Source: Streptomyces sp. HmicA12 (GTDB lineage Bacteria; Actinomycetota; Actinomycetes; Streptomycetales; Streptomycetaceae). From it: 64,000 nt of DNA. The DNA lies in assembly GCF_000373565.1 (NCBI RefSeq), contig NZ_KB891820.1:522004-586003 (forward strand), read 5' to 3'. Below the pieces are notes generated by a model, which did no database searches, had not been told where the DNA came from, and saw only the letters and a program-made list of their open reading frames with translations. Shown in pieces: positions 51,425-60,614 of this stretch; positions within the stretch are counted from its first letter, which is position 1, and every line of letters begins with the position of its first letter. The position numbers and the translations under genes are program-made.

Positions 51425-52174
51425 TCAGTACGCGCTGTTCACGTTGTCGATCGAGCCGTACTTGTCGGCCGCGTAGTTCGCGGCGGCCGTGATGTTGGCG
51501 ACCGGGTCGTAGATGTTCGTCGAGGTACCGGAGACGTGGTACGCGCTGAACGTCGGCTGGATGACCTGCAGCAGGCCGATCGACGGGGTGCCGTTCTGGG
51601 CGTTGACGTCGTAGCCGTTGACGGCGTTCGGGTTGCCCGTCGACTCCCGCATGATGTTGCGGTACAGGCCGTCGTACGAACCCGGGATGCCGTTCTTCGA
51701 CATGATGTCGAGCGACTGGTGGATCCACCCGTCGAGGTTGTTCGCGTACGTCTTGGCGGCCGCCGGGGCAGCGGTGGCGGTGCGCGCGGCGGACCGGCTC
51801 GCGGCGGCCTTCGCCTCGCGCTCCTTCGCGGCCTTCGCCTCGGCCTCGGCCTTCGCCTTCTTCTCCGCGGCGGCCTTCTCGGCCGCGGCCTTGTCGGCGG
51901 CGGCCTTCTTCGCGGCGGCCTCGGCCTGCTTCGTGGCGGTGGCCTGCTGGTGGGCGACGCCGGCTCGCACGTCCTTGATCTGCTCGGCACCGGCGCTCGT
52001 GGTGAACGCGACCGGCGCGGCGGAGACCGTCTCGGCCTGCGCCTTGGCCTGCGTGCCGTGGCTCGGCGCCAGCGTGACCGCGAGAGCGGCCGCACCGAGC
52101 GCCGCGACACCGGCCACCGAGAACTTGTGGCTGCGGGCCAGCGGACTATGGCCGGAGGGGCGGTGCTTGGACAT
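51425..52174 (-). CDS. Secreted lytic transglycosylase (SLT fold) with coiled-coil-like Ala/Lys region
   Basis: 249 residues from ATG 52174 (MSKHRPSGH). A signal or anchor is at about 20-40 (VAGVAALGAAALAVTLAPS). Residues 75-145 are a long Ala-, Lys- and Glu-rich helix (KAAADKAAAEKAAAEKK), suggesting a rigid stalk. The SLT-like domain follows with LYRNIMRESTGNPNAVN (catalytic Glu) and GTPSIGLLQVIQPTF, closing with YGSIDNVNSAY. It probably cleaves peptidoglycan during growth or germination. The 5' region is long with a hairpin. Confidence 0.87.
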   Translation of the reverse strand: MSKHRPSGHSPLARSHKFSVAGVAALGAAALAVTLAPSHGTQAKAQAETVSAAPVAFTTSAGAEQIKDVRAGVAHQQATATKQAEAAAKKAAADKAAAEKAAAEKKAKAEAEAKAAKEREAKAAASRSAARTATAAPAAAKTYANNLDGWIHQSLDIMSKNGIPGSYDGLYRNIMRESTGNPNAVNGYDVNAQNGTPSIGLLQVIQPTFSAYHVSGTSTNIYDPVANITAAANYAADKYGSIDNVNSAY

Positions 52175-52493
52175 GGAGACGGGGACCTCTCGAAGAACGG
52201 ACGCCGCCCGCGGTTCCGGAATGCGGACCCTGTGTTTGGGACACGAACGCCGCGGGTACAACCCCGCGGCGCTGAGCGACGGTGGCCATTCTTAGCGGCC
52301 GCAAAAATCCGTGGCAAAGGTGTGACGTACGAAGCCGGGTAGTGGACCGGGGTACGGGAAAAGGGGCCGGAGGGCGACTCTCGACCCCCAGCCCCCGCAC
52401 AACCTCGGGACTTAAGTCCTTTACTCATCCACTAGCGGCCTTCGTACGTGACCTGGGCCCTATGCGCGGCGTCACACCCGGACCGCCCCCACC
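52175..52493. other. Long 5' leader region of the transglycosylase with a strong hairpin
   Basis: About 320 bp without a gene. A perfect 9-bp hairpin, CGCCGCGGG (52248-52256) with its complement at 52263-52271, loop TACAAC, lies 74-97 nt upstream of the start. I examined this leader for the c-di-AMP (ydaO) riboswitch, which often precedes such hydrolase genes in Streptomyces, and did not find the expected conserved blocks. It is probably a long untranslated leader of unknown role. Confidence 0.5.
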
Positions 52494-53576
52494 TCACGTG
52501 CAGTTGCCACTGCAACGCTCAGCGTGAGGCGCCTCCTCCGGAAGGATGAGGTGCACGTCCCCGAACTCGTGCCACAGGTAGAGCCCCCGCAACGCCGCCT
52601 CGTACGTACGGCTCACCGCCTCCCGTCCCGCGACCGCCTCCAGCATCAGCAGATGGGACGCCTCCGGCTCGTGCAGCCCCGTGAGCAGCCCGTCCACCAC
52701 CCGCACCCCGGGCTCCGGCGTCACGACGAGATCGGTCCAGCCGCCCGCCGCCCGCACCGCGCCGTCATCGCCGACCGCGGACTCGACGGCCCGCACCGCG
52801 GTCGTCCCGACGGCGATGACCCGGCCGTCTCCCGCCTTGGCGGCGTTGATCAGCCGGGCCGACGCCTCCGGCACCGCGAACCGCTCGCCATAAGGCGGCT
52901 CGTGCGACTCGGCCGACGCCACCCCCGTGTGCAGCGTGATCGGAGCGAACTGCACCCCGCGGCTCACCAGCCGCGCCACGATCCGCTCCGTGAACGGCCG
53001 CGCCGCACTCGGCATCTCGGCGCTGCCCGCCCCGTCCGCGTAGGGCAGCGCGAACACGGTCTGGTAGGCGGACAGCGGCTGGTCCCGCCGCGTGTAGGAG
53101 TAGCGGATCGGCCGCCCGTGCGCGCGCAGCAGGGCCGGTACGTCCCCGCTCACCCGCGCCCACCACAGCCGCTCGCTCCCCGCCGCCACCGGCTCCTCCT
53201 GTACGAGCCGTACGCCGCCCGGGAGCGCCACGACCGCTCCCGCGGGACCGCCCGCGTGCCGACGCGTGGTGCCCCGCCCGTCCGGCTCCCGCAGCTCCAC
53301 CGCCCAGCGCCCGTCGTCTCCCCGCGTCGAGAAATGCACGACCACGCGCGCGTGCCCGAGCCTTCCGTCCACGGCGGCCGCCAATGTAGGAGACGTATTG
53401 ACGACGAGCAGGTCCCCGGCCCGCAGCACGTCCGGCAGCTCGGCGAACCGGCGATGCGCCACCTCCGTCCCCCGCGACACCAGCAGCCGCACCGACGATC
53501 TGTCCCGCCCGCGCCCCCGCTGCTCGGCCGGCACCTGCGCCAGCAGCTCCTCCGGGACCCGCAGCGCGAGCGTCAT
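52494..53576 (-). CDS. QueA-like S-adenosylmethionine:tRNA ribosyltransferase-isomerase family protein
   Basis: 360 residues. The QueA fold is recognisable: RLLVSRGTEVAHRRFAELPD, LLVVNTSPTLAAAV, PIRYSYTRRDQPLSAYQTVFA, and the TLHTGVASAESHEPPYGERF segment. Classical QueA uses SAM to build epoxyqueuosine in tRNA. No queC, queD, queE or tgt gene is near, and Streptomyces is not generally regarded as a queuosine maker, so a diverged substrate is likely. It is translationally coupled to the SDR gene upstream (ATGA, 53573-53576). Confidence 0.82.
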   Translation of the reverse strand: MTLALRVPEELLAQVPAEQRGRGRDRSSVRLLVSRGTEVAHRRFAELPDVLRAGDLLVVNTSPTLAAAVDGRLGHARVVVHFSTRGDDGRWAVELREPDGRGTTRRHAGGPAGAVVALPGGVRLVQEEPVAAGSERLWWARVSGDVPALLRAHGRPIRYSYTRRDQPLSAYQTVFALPYADGAGSAEMPSAARPFTERIVARLVSRGVQFAPITLHTGVASAESHEPPYGERFAVPEASARLINAAKAGDGRVIAVGTTAVRAVESAVGDDGAVRAAGGWTDLVVTPEPGVRVVDGLLTGLHEPEASHLLMLEAVAGREAVSRTYEAALRGLYLWHEFGDVHLILPEEAPHAERCSGNCT

Positions 53577-54271
53577 CGCACCTCCAACAAGGAGGGCGCC
53601 GCATACCGCCCACTGGCCGGACGCTCATCAAGGAGACGCAGAAAAGCGGGCACGACGTCCTCGGGGCGCGGCACCCCGCTCAGATCCTCGTCCGGCTCCG
53701 CCGCCGCCAGCATGTCCGTACGCATCCCGCCCGGATCCACCGCCCAGACGCGCAGCCCTGGCTCCTCCACCCCGAGGACCGCCGAGACCTGGTCCAGGGC
53801 CGCCTTCGTCGCCCCGTAGCCGCCCCAGGTGCGGTACGCCTCCGAGGCCGCGTCGGAACTCATGTTGAGCACCGTCCCGGCCGGCGCGTCCCGCAGCAGC
53901 GGCAGCGCCTCCTGGAGCAGCGCCAGCGGTGCCACCACATTGATCTCCAGCGCCCGCCGGAAGGCGTCGACCGGGAGCTCGTCCAGCGTCACCAGCGGCT
54001 CCGCCCCGAGCACGCCCGCATTGTTCACCAACAGGTCGAGCCCGCCCATCTCCCAGGCGGAGGCGACCAGTTCGACCCGATGAGCAGCGTCCGCCACATC
54101 CCCCGCCACGGCGCTCACGGCCCCGCCGTACGTACGCAACCGCTCCGCGACGTCCTCCAGGGGGCCCGCGTTCCGCGCGTCCAGTACGAGATCCCAGCCC
54201 CGCTCGGCCAGCGAGGTCGCCAGCGCCCGGCCGAACCCCCGAGAAGCCCCCGTGATGATCGCTACAGCCAT
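53573..54271 (-). CDS. SDR-family oxidoreductase, coupled to the QueA-like gene
   Basis: 232 residues from ATG 54271. Motifs: IITGASRGFGRALATSL, LLVNNAGVLG, and the catalytic MSSDAASEAYRTWGGYGATKAAL with Tyr-x3-Lys (YGATK). The active site is complete, unlike the SDR at 9588. The TGA overlaps the QueA-like ATG. The pair may act in one pathway modifying a nucleoside-like or sugar substrate; this is inference from coupling. Confidence 0.85.
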   Translation of the reverse strand: MAVAIITGASRGFGRALATSLAERGWDLVLDARNAGPLEDVAERLRTYGGAVSAVAGDVADAAHRVELVASAWEMGGLDLLVNNAGVLGAEPLVTLDELPVDAFRRALEINVVAPLALLQEALPLLRDAPAGTVLNMSSDAASEAYRTWGGYGATKAALDQVSAVLGVEEPGLRVWAVDPGGMRTDMLAAAEPDEDLSGVPRPEDVVPAFLRLLDERPASGRYAAPSLLEVR

Positions 54272-54466
54272 GACAACCGTCCCCTAGCTCCGTCATCCAG
54301 CTCCGTCGTTCCTGCGTCCTGCCTTCAACGTAGGAATCGGGACGGGCCGGGCGCCTCGGACGCGGGTCGCGATGCCCGAGGGCCCTTCGCCCTACGCCCA
54401 GGGCCCTAGGCCGGTGCCGCCACAGGCCCGATACACACGGTCACACCCCACCGGTACGGTGAGGCC

Positions 54467-55612
54467 ATGAGTCAAGGTCCACGGACCGGGTTGGCCGCGG
54501 TGAGCGCCGCGCTCCTGGCCATGAGCAGACACCTCGAGGTGCGCGACGTCCTCAAGACGATCGTCGCCTCGGCCCGCGAGCTGCTCGACGCCGAGTACGC
54601 GGCGCTCGGGGTGCCCGACGACCACGGCGGCTTCGCTCAGTTCGTCGTCGACGGCGTGAGCGACGCGCAGTGGAAGGCCATCGGCCCGCTGCCGCGCCAG
54701 CACGGCATCCTCGCGGCGATGCTGCTCGAGGCACGCACCGAGCGCCTGGCCGACGTCCGCAAGGACCCCCGCTTCGAGGGCTGGCCCGCCGCCCACCCCG
54801 ACATGTCCGACTTCCTCGGCCTGCCCATCAAGGACGGGGACGAGACGATCGGCGCCCTCTTCCTGGCGAACAAGAGGTGCCCGAAGCCCGAGGGCGGCTG
54901 CGGCTTCACGCAGGACGACGAGGAACTCCTGGAGCTCCTCGCCCAGCACGCCGCGATCGCCCTCACGAACGCCCGCCTGTACGAGCGCAGCCGCGAGCTC
55001 ACCATCGCCGAGGAGCGCTCCCGCCTCGCCCATGAACTGCACGACGCGGTCAGCCAGAAGCTCTTCTCCCTGCGCCTGACGGCCCAGGCGGCGGCCAGGC
55101 TCGTGGACCGCGACCCGGCCCGCGCCAAGGACGAACTGCGGCACGTCGTGGAGCTGGCGGCGGAGGCGACGGACGAACTGCGCGCCGCCGTCGTGGAGTT
55201 GCGCCCCGCCGCCCTCGACGAGGACGGCCTGGTGGCCACCCTCCGCACCCAGATCCAGGTCCTCGACCGGGCCCACGGCGCACACGTCACCTTCGCGACC
55301 GGCGGCATCCGCGCCCTGCCCGCCGCCCAGGAGGAGGCGATGCTGCGCGTCGCCCAGGAGGCGCTGCACAACGCCCTGCGCCACTCCGGGGCCGAGCGGG
55401 TCGAGGTCACGCTCGACAAGCGGGGCTCGGGTGCGGTGCTCCGCGTCACCGACCACGGCTCGGGCTTCGACCCCAAGGCGATACGCAGTGCCGGGCGCCA
55501 TCTGGGCCTGGTCTCCATGCGGGACAGGGCGAGCGGGGCCGGTGGCACGCTCACAGTGGAGTCGGAGCCCGGCAAGGGCACCACGATCGAGATGGAGGTC
55601 CCCGGTGGCTGA
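54467..55612 (+). CDS. GAF-domain sensor histidine kinase (NarL-type)
   Basis: 381 residues, no membrane helix, so cytoplasmic. The GAF domain spans about 20-170 (LLDAEYAALGVPDDHGGF; ADVRKDPRFEGWPAAHP; LGLPIKDGDETIGALFLANK). The HisKA_3 dimer helix has RSRLAHELHDAVSQKLF with His192 the likely phosphosite. The HATPase domain has QEALHNALRHSGA (N-box) and TDHGSGFD, GLVSMRDRA. The GAF domain resembles DevS/DosS; whether it binds heme or another ligand is open. Its stop overlaps the response regulator start by 8 bp. Confidence 0.9.
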   Translation: MSQGPRTGLAAVSAALLAMSRHLEVRDVLKTIVASARELLDAEYAALGVPDDHGGFAQFVVDGVSDAQWKAIGPLPRQHGILAAMLLEARTERLADVRKDPRFEGWPAAHPDMSDFLGLPIKDGDETIGALFLANKRCPKPEGGCGFTQDDEELLELLAQHAAIALTNARLYERSRELTIAEERSRLAHELHDAVSQKLFSLRLTAQAAARLVDRDPARAKDELRHVVELAAEATDELRAAVVELRPAALDEDGLVATLRTQIQVLDRAHGAHVTFATGGIRALPAAQEEAMLRVAQEALHNALRHSGAERVEVTLDKRGSGAVLRVTDHGSGFDPKAIRSAGRHLGLVSMRDRASGAGGTLTVESEPGKGTTIEMEVPGG

Positions 55613-56246
55613 CGCAATCAAGGTTCTCCTTGTGGACGACCATCAGGTCGTCCGCCGGGGCCTGCGCACGTTCCTCGAGATCCAGGACGACATCGAGGTC
55701 GTCGGCGAGGCGGCCGACGGCGCCGAAGGAGTCGCCCGCGCCGAGGAGTTGAGGCCCGACGTCGTCCTCATGGACGTCAAGATGCCGGGCATGGACGGCG
55801 TGGAGGCACTCCGCAAACTCCGCGAACTGGCCAACCCCGCGAAGGTGTTGATCGTCACCAGCTTCACCGAGCAGCGGACGGTCGTCCCCGCCCTGCGCGC
55901 CGGAGCCGCCGGCTACGTGTACAAGGACGTGGACCCCGACGCCCTGGCCGGCGCCATCCGCTCGGTCCACGCGGGCCACATCCTGCTCCAGCCGGAGGTG
56001 GCGGGCGCCCTGCTCTCCCAGGAGGAGACCAACAGCGGGCAGGGGAGAGGCGGTTCCCTCACCGACCGGGAGCGCGAGGTGCTCGGCCTGATCGCCGACG
56101 GCCGCTCGAACCGGGAGATCGCGCGCGCCCTCGTCCTCTCCGAGAAGACGGTGAAGACCCACGTGTCGAACATCCTGATGAAGCTCGACCTGGCGGACCG
56201 CACCCAGGCCGCGCTCTGGGCCGTACGGCACGGCGCCGCGGGCTGA
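55605..56246 (+). CDS. NarL/LuxR-family response regulator
   Basis: 213 residues from GTG 55605. The receiver domain has Asp11-Asp12, phosphoacceptor Asp57 (VVLMDVKMPG) and conserved Lys (YVYKD). The LuxR HTH reads LTDREREVLGLIADGRSNRE, then EIARALVLSEKTVKTHV. It overlaps the kinase gene by 8 bp (GTGGCTGA), a tight pair. Two chaplin genes lie just downstream; direct regulation of them by this pair is possible but unproved. Confidence 0.93.
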   Translation: MADAIKVLLVDDHQVVRRGLRTFLEIQDDIEVVGEAADGAEGVARAEELRPDVVLMDVKMPGMDGVEALRKLRELANPAKVLIVTSFTEQRTVVPALRAGAAGYVYKDVDPDALAGAIRSVHAGHILLQPEVAGALLSQEETNSGQGRGGSLTDREREVLGLIADGRSNREIARALVLSEKTVKTHVSNILMKLDLADRTQAALWAVRHGAAG

Positions 56247-56416
56247 CGATCAGCGCCGGCGCACTACTGCACGGAAATACGCGGCGGTTCCACTCCGGAC
56301 CGAGATTCATACCGTCGTGTGGATGTCATTCGAATGGCGCATCCTGCCGGACCCCCCGGCGTTCTTCAGTGCATGCTGCGGCGGCTGGCCGCGGCGATCG
56401 CAAGGAGGATCCAGAA

Positions 56417-56662
56417 GTGAAGAACCTGAAGAAGGCTGCGGCTGTCACCCTCGTCGCCGGTGGCCTGGTCGCCGCCGGTGCCGGTCTCGCCTCCGCCACT
56501 GACGGCGCGCACGCCGACGGCAAGGCCGTGAAGTCGCCGGGCGTCGGCTCGGGCAACCTGATCCAGGCTCCGATCCACATCCCGGTCAACGCCGTGGGCA
56601 ACACCGTGTCCGTGATCGGTGCGCTCAACCCCGCGTTCGGGAACGACGGGTTCAACGGCTGA
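56417..56662 (+). CDS. chpE: Chaplin, cysteine-free short type (ChpE-like)
   Basis: 81 residues from GTG 56417, with AAGGAGG (56402-56408) 8 nt upstream. A signal peptide (about 1-28, ending LASA) leaves a mature domain with the chaplin motif: SPGVGSGNLIQAPIHIPVN, then AVGNTVSVIGALNPAFGN. There are no cysteines, as in S. coelicolor ChpE, whereas most short chaplins have two. Chaplins self-assemble into amyloid-like films that let aerial hyphae escape water. It is followed by a terminator and a second chaplin gene. Confidence 0.9.
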   Translation: MKNLKKAAAVTLVAGGLVAAGAGLASATDGAHADGKAVKSPGVGSGNLIQAPIHIPVNAVGNTVSVIGALNPAFGNDGFNG

Positions 56663-56681
56663 CGCAGGCGCAGGGTCCACA

Positions 56682-56727
56682 GGACCACCGGCCCCTCGGG
56701 TACTCCCCGGGGGGCCGGTCCGTTTTT
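56682..56727 (+). terminator. Terminator after the first chaplin gene
   Basis: The stem CCGGCCCC (56688-56695) pairs with GGGGCCGG (56711-56718), with a partly paired GGA/TCC base, followed by GTTTTT (56722-56727). The T tract is unusually good for Streptomyces. Confidence 0.75.
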
Positions 56728-56877
56728 CCTCCGACCCTCAACTCCCTTACCCCACAAGCCCATTGATCCGATCGAGGGCATTGTGTCCGCAGCCCGTGTC
56801 GTCCTCCCGGCCCACGCGTTCCTCAGCGTGCGGCCCCGTGGCTGGGGTCGATACGCAAATCTGGAGGAACACTTCTC

Positions 56878-57117
56878 ATGAGCATCGCCAAGAAGGCCGC
56901 CCTGGCCGTCTCCATCGCCGGTATCGCCGCGGGCGCCTCCGCGGGTGCGGCGTTCGCCGACGCGGACGCCAACGGCGCGGCCACGCAGTCCCCGGGCGTC
57001 GGCTCCGGCAACCACGCCGAGGTTCCGGTGCACGTCCCGGTGAACGCCACGGGCAACTCGGTCAACGTGATCGGCGTCCTGAACCCGGCCTTCGGCAACC
57101 TGTCGTCGAACGTCTGA
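56878..57117 (+). CDS. Second cysteine-free chaplin
   Basis: 79 residues from ATG 56878, with GAGGAAC upstream (56863-56869). A signal peptide (about 1-26, ending AFA) and a single chaplin domain: SPGVGSGNHAEVPVHVPVN, then ATGNSVNVIGVLNPAFGN. Like the first gene it has no cysteine, but the N-terminal region is unrelated and the domain has His and Glu in place of Leu and Ile near its start. It probably arose by duplication and diverged. A perfect terminator hairpin follows. Confidence 0.88.
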   Translation: MSIAKKAALAVSIAGIAAGASAGAAFADADANGAATQSPGVGSGNHAEVPVHVPVNATGNSVNVIGVLNPAFGNLSSNV

Positions 57118-57135
57118 GGTTCCCTGCCCCGCAGG

Positions 57136-57180
57136 CACGGGAAGGCCCCCGAGGACCGCGTCCTCGGGGGCCTTCCCGTG
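57136..57180. terminator. Bidirectional terminator between second chaplin and hypothetical gene
   Basis: A perfect 21-bp stem, CACGGGAAGGCCCCCGAGGA plus C (57136-57156), with its complement at 57160-57180, loop CGC. It serves both convergent transcripts. Confidence 0.88.
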
Positions 57181-57187
57181 TGCGCGT

Positions 57188-57979
57188 TCAGCCCCGCTCC
57201 CGCTCCTCCACGAAGGAGTTGTACGCGGCGACCTGAGCCCGCCGGGCCGTCCGCTCCACAGGCCGCAACGCCACGGACCGAGCCCCCATCTCGGAGGCGC
57301 TCATCGCCCCGCCGTGCCCGCTCTCGTACGCGACGGAGATCAGCAGCCCCACCCGCTGAGCCAGCTCCAGTACCCGCACGGCCCGCGGCGGATACCCCGG
57401 AGCGAGCACCTCCCGCCCGCGCTCGGCTCGCGCCCGATACGCGTCCATGGCGGCCTCGGCCACCGGCCCCGACCCGGCCACGTCCAACCGCGTGAGCACC
57501 TCGGTGGCCTCCCGGAGGGCCTCCGCGAGTTCCCGCTCGGCCTCACCGAGCGACGGCACGTCCGCCGGCGGGGTCTCCCGCACGGGCAGGCAGTGCCACA
57601 CCACCTCGACGTGCACGTCGCCGTCCGGCCCGGCCTCGTACACCTCCGGTACGAGCCCCAGCGCGGCCCCGAAACACACCACGGCCTCCTCGGCCTCCAG
57701 GGCCCGCGCATTGAACTCCGGCGGTCCGCTGAGCCCCAGCGGATGCCCCGGCGCGGGCAGCGCGACCCGCAGCCCGGTGGCCCCGAGCGCCCGCAGCCGC
57801 CCCAGGGCGAGCGTCAGGCCGACGGGCCCGGCCTCCCCGGGGATCCCCGACACCCGGTGCACGGCGTCCTCACCCACAATGGCGAGCACCGCGTCATCAG
57901 GTGCGACAAAACCGCCCAACAGGGCATTTCCCCATGACGCCAGGCGTCCAGATCGTGGTTCCGACAGCATGCGCTCCAC
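57188..57979 (-). CDS. Conserved hypothetical protein of actinomycetes
   Basis: Up to 263 residues (ATG 57979; MLSEPRSG at 57970 is possible). It is soluble, mixed alpha/beta. The N-terminal half has ASWGNALLGGFVAPDDAVLAI and GLRVALPAPGHPLGLSGPPE; the C-terminal half is helical with VLELAQRVGLLISVAYESGHGGAMS. There is no catalytic motif that I can name. The same arrangement next to an ABC ATPase gene occurs in Streptomyces, so it is a core but uncharacterised protein. Confidence 0.75.
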   Translation of the reverse strand: MERMLSEPRSGRLASWGNALLGGFVAPDDAVLAIVGEDAVHRVSGIPGEAGPVGLTLALGRLRALGATGLRVALPAPGHPLGLSGPPEFNARALEAEEAVVCFGAALGLVPEVYEAGPDGDVHVEVVWHCLPVRETPPADVPSLGEAERELAEALREATEVLTRLDVAGSGPVAEAAMDAYRARAERGREVLAPGYPPRAVRVLELAQRVGLLISVAYESGHGGAMSASEMGARSVALRPVERTARRAQVAAYNSFVEERERG

Positions 57980-58136
57980 CTTAGAAGCCCTTCAGCACGC
58001 CAAAACCCCGGCCGATGGAATGGACCACCACATCGGTGGCGTAGGTTTGCATGGGGGCTGCGTCCAGCGACAAACGAGCCGAACCTCTACGGACGCACGC
58101 GTGACGGCCGAGACTGCAATGGGAGACAACGCGCTC

Positions 58137-58934
<798 letters not shown>

Positions 58935-59004
58935 CACGGTCGCTCAGCCGTGCGGGCCGGTCGTCCCCTGTCCGCACGGCCGTCCGCGGATCTACCATGA
59001 CCAT

Positions 59005-59436
59005 GTGGCAGACATCGACGCATGGGTGTGGTGGCTGATCGGAGCGGCCGCACTCGGTATCCCACTCGTCATCACGGCCATGCCGGAACTCGGCATGCTG
59101 TCCGTGGGCGCCGTGGCCGGGGCCGTGACAGCGGGCCTCGGCGGTGGCGCCGTCCTCCAAGTGCTGGTCTTCGCCGCTGTCTCGTGCGCACTCATCGCGG
59201 TGGTACGTCCCATCGCCAGGCGCCAACGCGCGGAACCGCCCCAACTGGCCACCGGCGTGGACGCCTTGAAGGGCAAGCAGGCCGTCGTCCTCGAGCGCGT
59301 CGACGGCAGCGGCGGCCGGATCAAACTCGGCGGCGAGATCTGGTCGGCCCGCGCCCTCGACGGCGACGCCGCGTACGAACCGGGCCGCCAGGTCGACGTC
59401 GTCGAGATCGAAGGGGCCACGGCGATCGTCATGTGA
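59005..59436 (+). CDS. NfeD-family membrane protein with OB fold
   Basis: 143 residues from GTG 59005. Two or three transmembrane helices in the first 75 residues (WWLIGAAALGIPLVITAMPEL; VLQVLVFAAVSCALIAVV) and a C-terminal OB-fold domain (GKQAVVLERVDGSGGRIKLGG, VVEIEGATAIV). NfeD proteins are functionally paired with SPFH proteins in membrane microdomains; an SPFH gene follows 138 bp downstream, supporting this. Confidence 0.88.
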   Translation: MADIDAWVWWLIGAAALGIPLVITAMPELGMLSVGAVAGAVTAGLGGGAVLQVLVFAAVSCALIAVVRPIARRQRAEPPQLATGVDALKGKQAVVLERVDGSGGRIKLGGEIWSARALDGDAAYEPGRQVDVVEIEGATAIVM

Positions 59437-59574
59437 AGCGCGCAGCGAACCGTCATGTGGTGGGAACTGGCCACGTCACAGGGGCAGTTCTGACACACTC
59501 GACGAGCAAGATCCCATGATCTTCCGACGGGACGCCGCCGGACGACGACGGCACGAAGGGCAACAGGAGACGCG

Positions 59575-60510
59575 ATGTCAGCGATCATCATCGTCCTGAT
59601 CATTCTGGTGGTGTTGGTCTTCATCGCCCTGATCAAGACCATCCAAGTCATCCCGCAGGCCAGCGCGGCCATCGTGGAGCGCTTCGGCCGCTACACCCGC
59701 ACGCTGAACGCGGGCCTGAACATCGTCGTCCCCTTCATCGACTCCATCCGCAACCGCATCGACCTCCGCGAGCAGGTCGTGCCGTTCCCGCCCCAGCCGG
59801 TGATCACCCAGGACAACCTGGTCGTCAACATCGACACGGTCATCTACTACCAGGTGACCGACGCCCGCGCCGCGACCTACGAGGTCGCCAGCTACATCCA
59901 GGCCATCGAACAGCTCACGGTCACCACGCTCCGCAACATCATCGGTGGCATGGACCTGGAGCGGACCCTGACCTCCCGCGAGGAGATCAACGCGGCCCTG
60001 CGCGGCGTCCTCGACGAGGCGACGGGCAAGTGGGGCATCCGCGTCAACCGCGTGGAACTCAAGGCGATCGAGCCGCCCACCTCCATCCAGGACTCGATGG
60101 AGAAGCAGATGCGCGCCGACCGTGACAAGCGCGCCGCGATCCTCACCGCCGAAGGTATCCGCCAGTCCCAGATCCTCACCGCGGAGGGCGAGAAGCAGTC
60201 CGCGATCCTGCGCGCCGAAGGTGAGGCGAAGGCGGCGGCCCTGCGCGCCGAGGGTGAGGCCCAGGCCATCCGTACGGTCTTCGAGTCCATCCACGCCGGA
60301 GACGCGGACCAGAAGCTCCTCGCCTACCAGTACCTCCAGATGCTGCCGAAGATCGCCGAGGGCGACGCCAACAAGCTCTGGATCGTGCCCAGCGAGATCG
60401 GCGACGCCCTCAAGGGACTGAGCGGCGCCATGGGCAACTTCGGCCCGATGGCAGGCGGCCCGACACCGTCGATGTCCAAGGAACGCAGGGAACAGCCTCC
60501 GATCGACTGA
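59575..60510 (+). CDS. SPFH/band-7 (stomatin-like) protein
   Basis: 311 residues. An N-terminal hydrophobic anchor (about 4-24) is followed by the band-7 domain (QASAAIVERFGRYTRTLNAG to about 190) and a long heptad-like coiled coil (about 180-235) with the repeated AEGEKQSAILRAEGEAKAAA pattern. The sequence is that of slipin/QmcA-type proteins. These form large ring oligomers in membrane microdomains. The adjacent NfeD gene is the usual partner. Ribosome site CAGGAGACG precedes ATG 59575. Confidence 0.92.
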   Translation: MSAIIIVLIILVVLVFIALIKTIQVIPQASAAIVERFGRYTRTLNAGLNIVVPFIDSIRNRIDLREQVVPFPPQPVITQDNLVVNIDTVIYYQVTDARAATYEVASYIQAIEQLTVTTLRNIIGGMDLERTLTSREEINAALRGVLDEATGKWGIRVNRVELKAIEPPTSIQDSMEKQMRADRDKRAAILTAEGIRQSQILTAEGEKQSAILRAEGEAKAAALRAEGEAQAIRTVFESIHAGDADQKLLAYQYLQMLPKIAEGDANKLWIVPSEIGDALKGLSGAMGNFGPMAGGPTPSMSKERREQPPID

Positions 60511-60512
60511 CC

Positions 60513-60553
60513 GGGGCGCGGGGGAACCGCGCGCTCAGCCACACACGACCCGC
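60513..60553 (+). repeat. Dispersed GGGGCGCGGGGAACTGCGC-type repeat, copy 4
   Basis: It reads GGGGCGCGGGGGAACCGCGC then GCTCAGCCACACACGACCC. The tail GCCACACAC is shared with copy 1 at 12188-12196. It begins just past the SPFH stop. Confidence 0.6.
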
Positions 60554-60614
60554 AGACGAAGAACGGGTCCATCGCCCCCCGAGGCCGATGGACCCGCTGC
60601 TGCACGTAGTACGC

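Noticed and set aside
52175..52493. A c-di-AMP (ydaO) riboswitch before the transglycosylase
   Set aside because: The conserved GGGGTGAAT-like and CAGCTAACC-like blocks are missing; only one ordinary hairpin is visible.
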